Source: Rubrimonas cliftonensis (GTDB lineage: Bacteria; Pseudomonadota; Alphaproteobacteria; Rhodobacterales; Rhodobacteraceae). From it: a stretch of 64,000 nt of DNA. The stretch spans positions 62,001 to 126,000 of the forward strand of contig NZ_FNQM01000006.1 of the NCBI RefSeq assembly GCF_900107585.1, given 5' to 3'. The notes below the pieces were generated by a model that saw nothing but the letters and a program-made list of their open reading frames with translations, had not been told where the DNA came from and searched no databases. The translations under genes and the position numbers were made by a program. The number at the start of each line of letters is the position of its first letter. Within the stretch, counting starts at the first letter, position 1. Below are positions 63,513 to 64,000 of the stretch, in pieces.

Positions 63513-64000
63513 TCAGGCGGCCGCCAGCGTCACGCGATTGCGGCCGGCGTTCTTGGAAGCGTAGAGCGCCGCATCCGCCCGCTCCATCAGCGCCTCGGGC
63601 GTGTCCGCGTGGCCGATGAACTCCGCGACGCCGACGCTCACCGTGACGTCGAGCAACTGGCCGCCGATGTCGAAGCCGGGCGTCTCCACCGCCTTGCGCA
63701 CCCGCTCCGCCGCGATGCGGGCGTGGTTCAGCGAGGCCTCGGGCATCGCCACCACGAACTCCTCGCCCCCGATGCGCGCCACGAGGTCCACGCCGCGCGT
63801 GTTGTCGAGCAGCCGCTGGGCGAACTGGCGCAGCACCGCGTCTCCGGCGGCGTGGCCGTGCCGGTCGTTGACCGACTTGAAGCGGTCGAGGTCGAAGGCC
63901 ATCAGACACAGCGGCGAATCGTCGTCGACGGCGCGGGCGGCGATGCGCGCGAGGTGCGCGTCGAGGTAGCGCCGGTTGCGCAGGCCGGTGAGGGGGTCCG
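63513..64000 (-). CDS. Diguanylate cyclase GGEEF domain (partial)
   Basis: The gene runs off the right edge; the C-terminal 160 residues are visible. It shows DPLTGLRNRRYLDAHL, FDLDRFKSVNDRHGHAAGD, the signature RIGGEEFVVAMPEASL (active-site GGEEF) and the inhibitory RxxD I-site as RGVD five residues upstream. It makes cyclic di-GMP. The pattern matches the PleD-type output domain; the N-terminal sensor or receiver lies outside the window. Confidence 0.92.
   Translation of the reverse strand, partial: DPLTGLRNRRYLDAHLARIAARAVDDDSPLCLMAFDLDRFKSVNDRHGHAAGDAVLRQFAQRLLDNTRGVDLVARIGGEEFVVAMPEASLNHARIAAERVRKAVETPGFDIGGQLLDVTVSVGVAEFIGHADTPEALMERADAALYASKNAGRNRVTLAAA

Overview
The window is about 64 kb of very GC-rich chromosomal DNA (my estimate is above 70% GC) packed with short-gap, often overlapping genes. 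It looks like an alphaproteobacterium of the Rhodobacterales or a close relative. The reasons are the CobS/CobT aerobic cobaltochelatase genes beside a DnaJ-like gene and bolA, the gene order ybgC-tolQRAB-pal-cpoB-tilS-ftsH, a divergent Lrp gene next to cysG-DUF2849-cysI-cysH-DUF934, a DUF1127 gene, and the long chains of ATGA/GTGA stop-start overlaps. No rRNA, tRNA, CRISPR array, intact insertion sequence or prophage was seen. The sequence cuts a COQ10/RatA-like gene at the left edge and a GGEEF diguanylate cyclase at the right edge.

Layout. 0-5.6 kb: end of a lipid-binding START-like gene, a TTC38-like TPR protein, the minus-strand aroK-aroB-PNPOx-like operon, a tiny membrane protein and xerD. 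5.6-11.4 kb: a tightly coupled minus-strand molybdenum-cofactor operon, fdhD-cdd-mobA-mobB-(DUF429-like/MoeA fusion)-MFS. 11.5-15.4 kb: azlCD, a NIT-domain chemotaxis receptor, grxC. 15.5-20.2 kb: comF (with a coding minisatellite), an NDUFAF5-like methyltransferase, an SH3-like exported protein, pyrC-pyrE. 20.2-27.7 kb is the most accessory-looking part: a noncoding stretch with a 34-residue TIR-domain remnant, an EHD/dynamin-like GTPase, a SoxYZ-like carrier, a SRAP-family protein, a fasciclin protein, a YeeE thiosulfate-type transporter with a DUF2892 protein, a LysR regulator and a DUF1127 protein. 28-32 kb: dnaJ-like, cobS, a small lipoprotein gene and cobT on the minus strand. 32.1-41.7 kb: bolA, the Tol-Pal cell-envelope cluster, tilS and ftsH, closed by a clear hairpin terminator. 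41.9-45.3 kb: eutBC and a creatinase. 45.5-50.7 kb: an Lrp regulator divergent from the sulfate-assimilation operon. 50.7-58.5 kb: a SIS-domain protein, two small exported proteins, a 2OG-Fe oxygenase, an AhpD-like protein, a polar amino-acid ABC transporter without its ATPase gene, a membrane protein and greA. 58.6-64 kb: two-domain membrane/NUDIX/DUF983 genes, then an EF-hand/ECF sigma/membrane-protein/periplasmic-sensor cassette.

How genes work together. FdhD, MobA, MobB and the MoeA fusion mature molybdenum cofactor for formate dehydrogenase, whose own genes are not here. CobS and CobT need a CobN elsewhere to insert cobalt into B12. CysG makes siroheme for CysI, and CysH supplies sulfite to it. 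Tol-Pal keeps the outer membrane attached during division. EutBC (B12-dependent) and creatinase release nitrogen from ethanolamine and creatine. The least explained items are the EHD-like GTPase beside the TIR remnant, the DUF429-like/MoeA fusion, and the EF-hand/ECF cassette. Start sites were chosen by eye from ribosome-binding sites and overlaps and were not tested by alignment.
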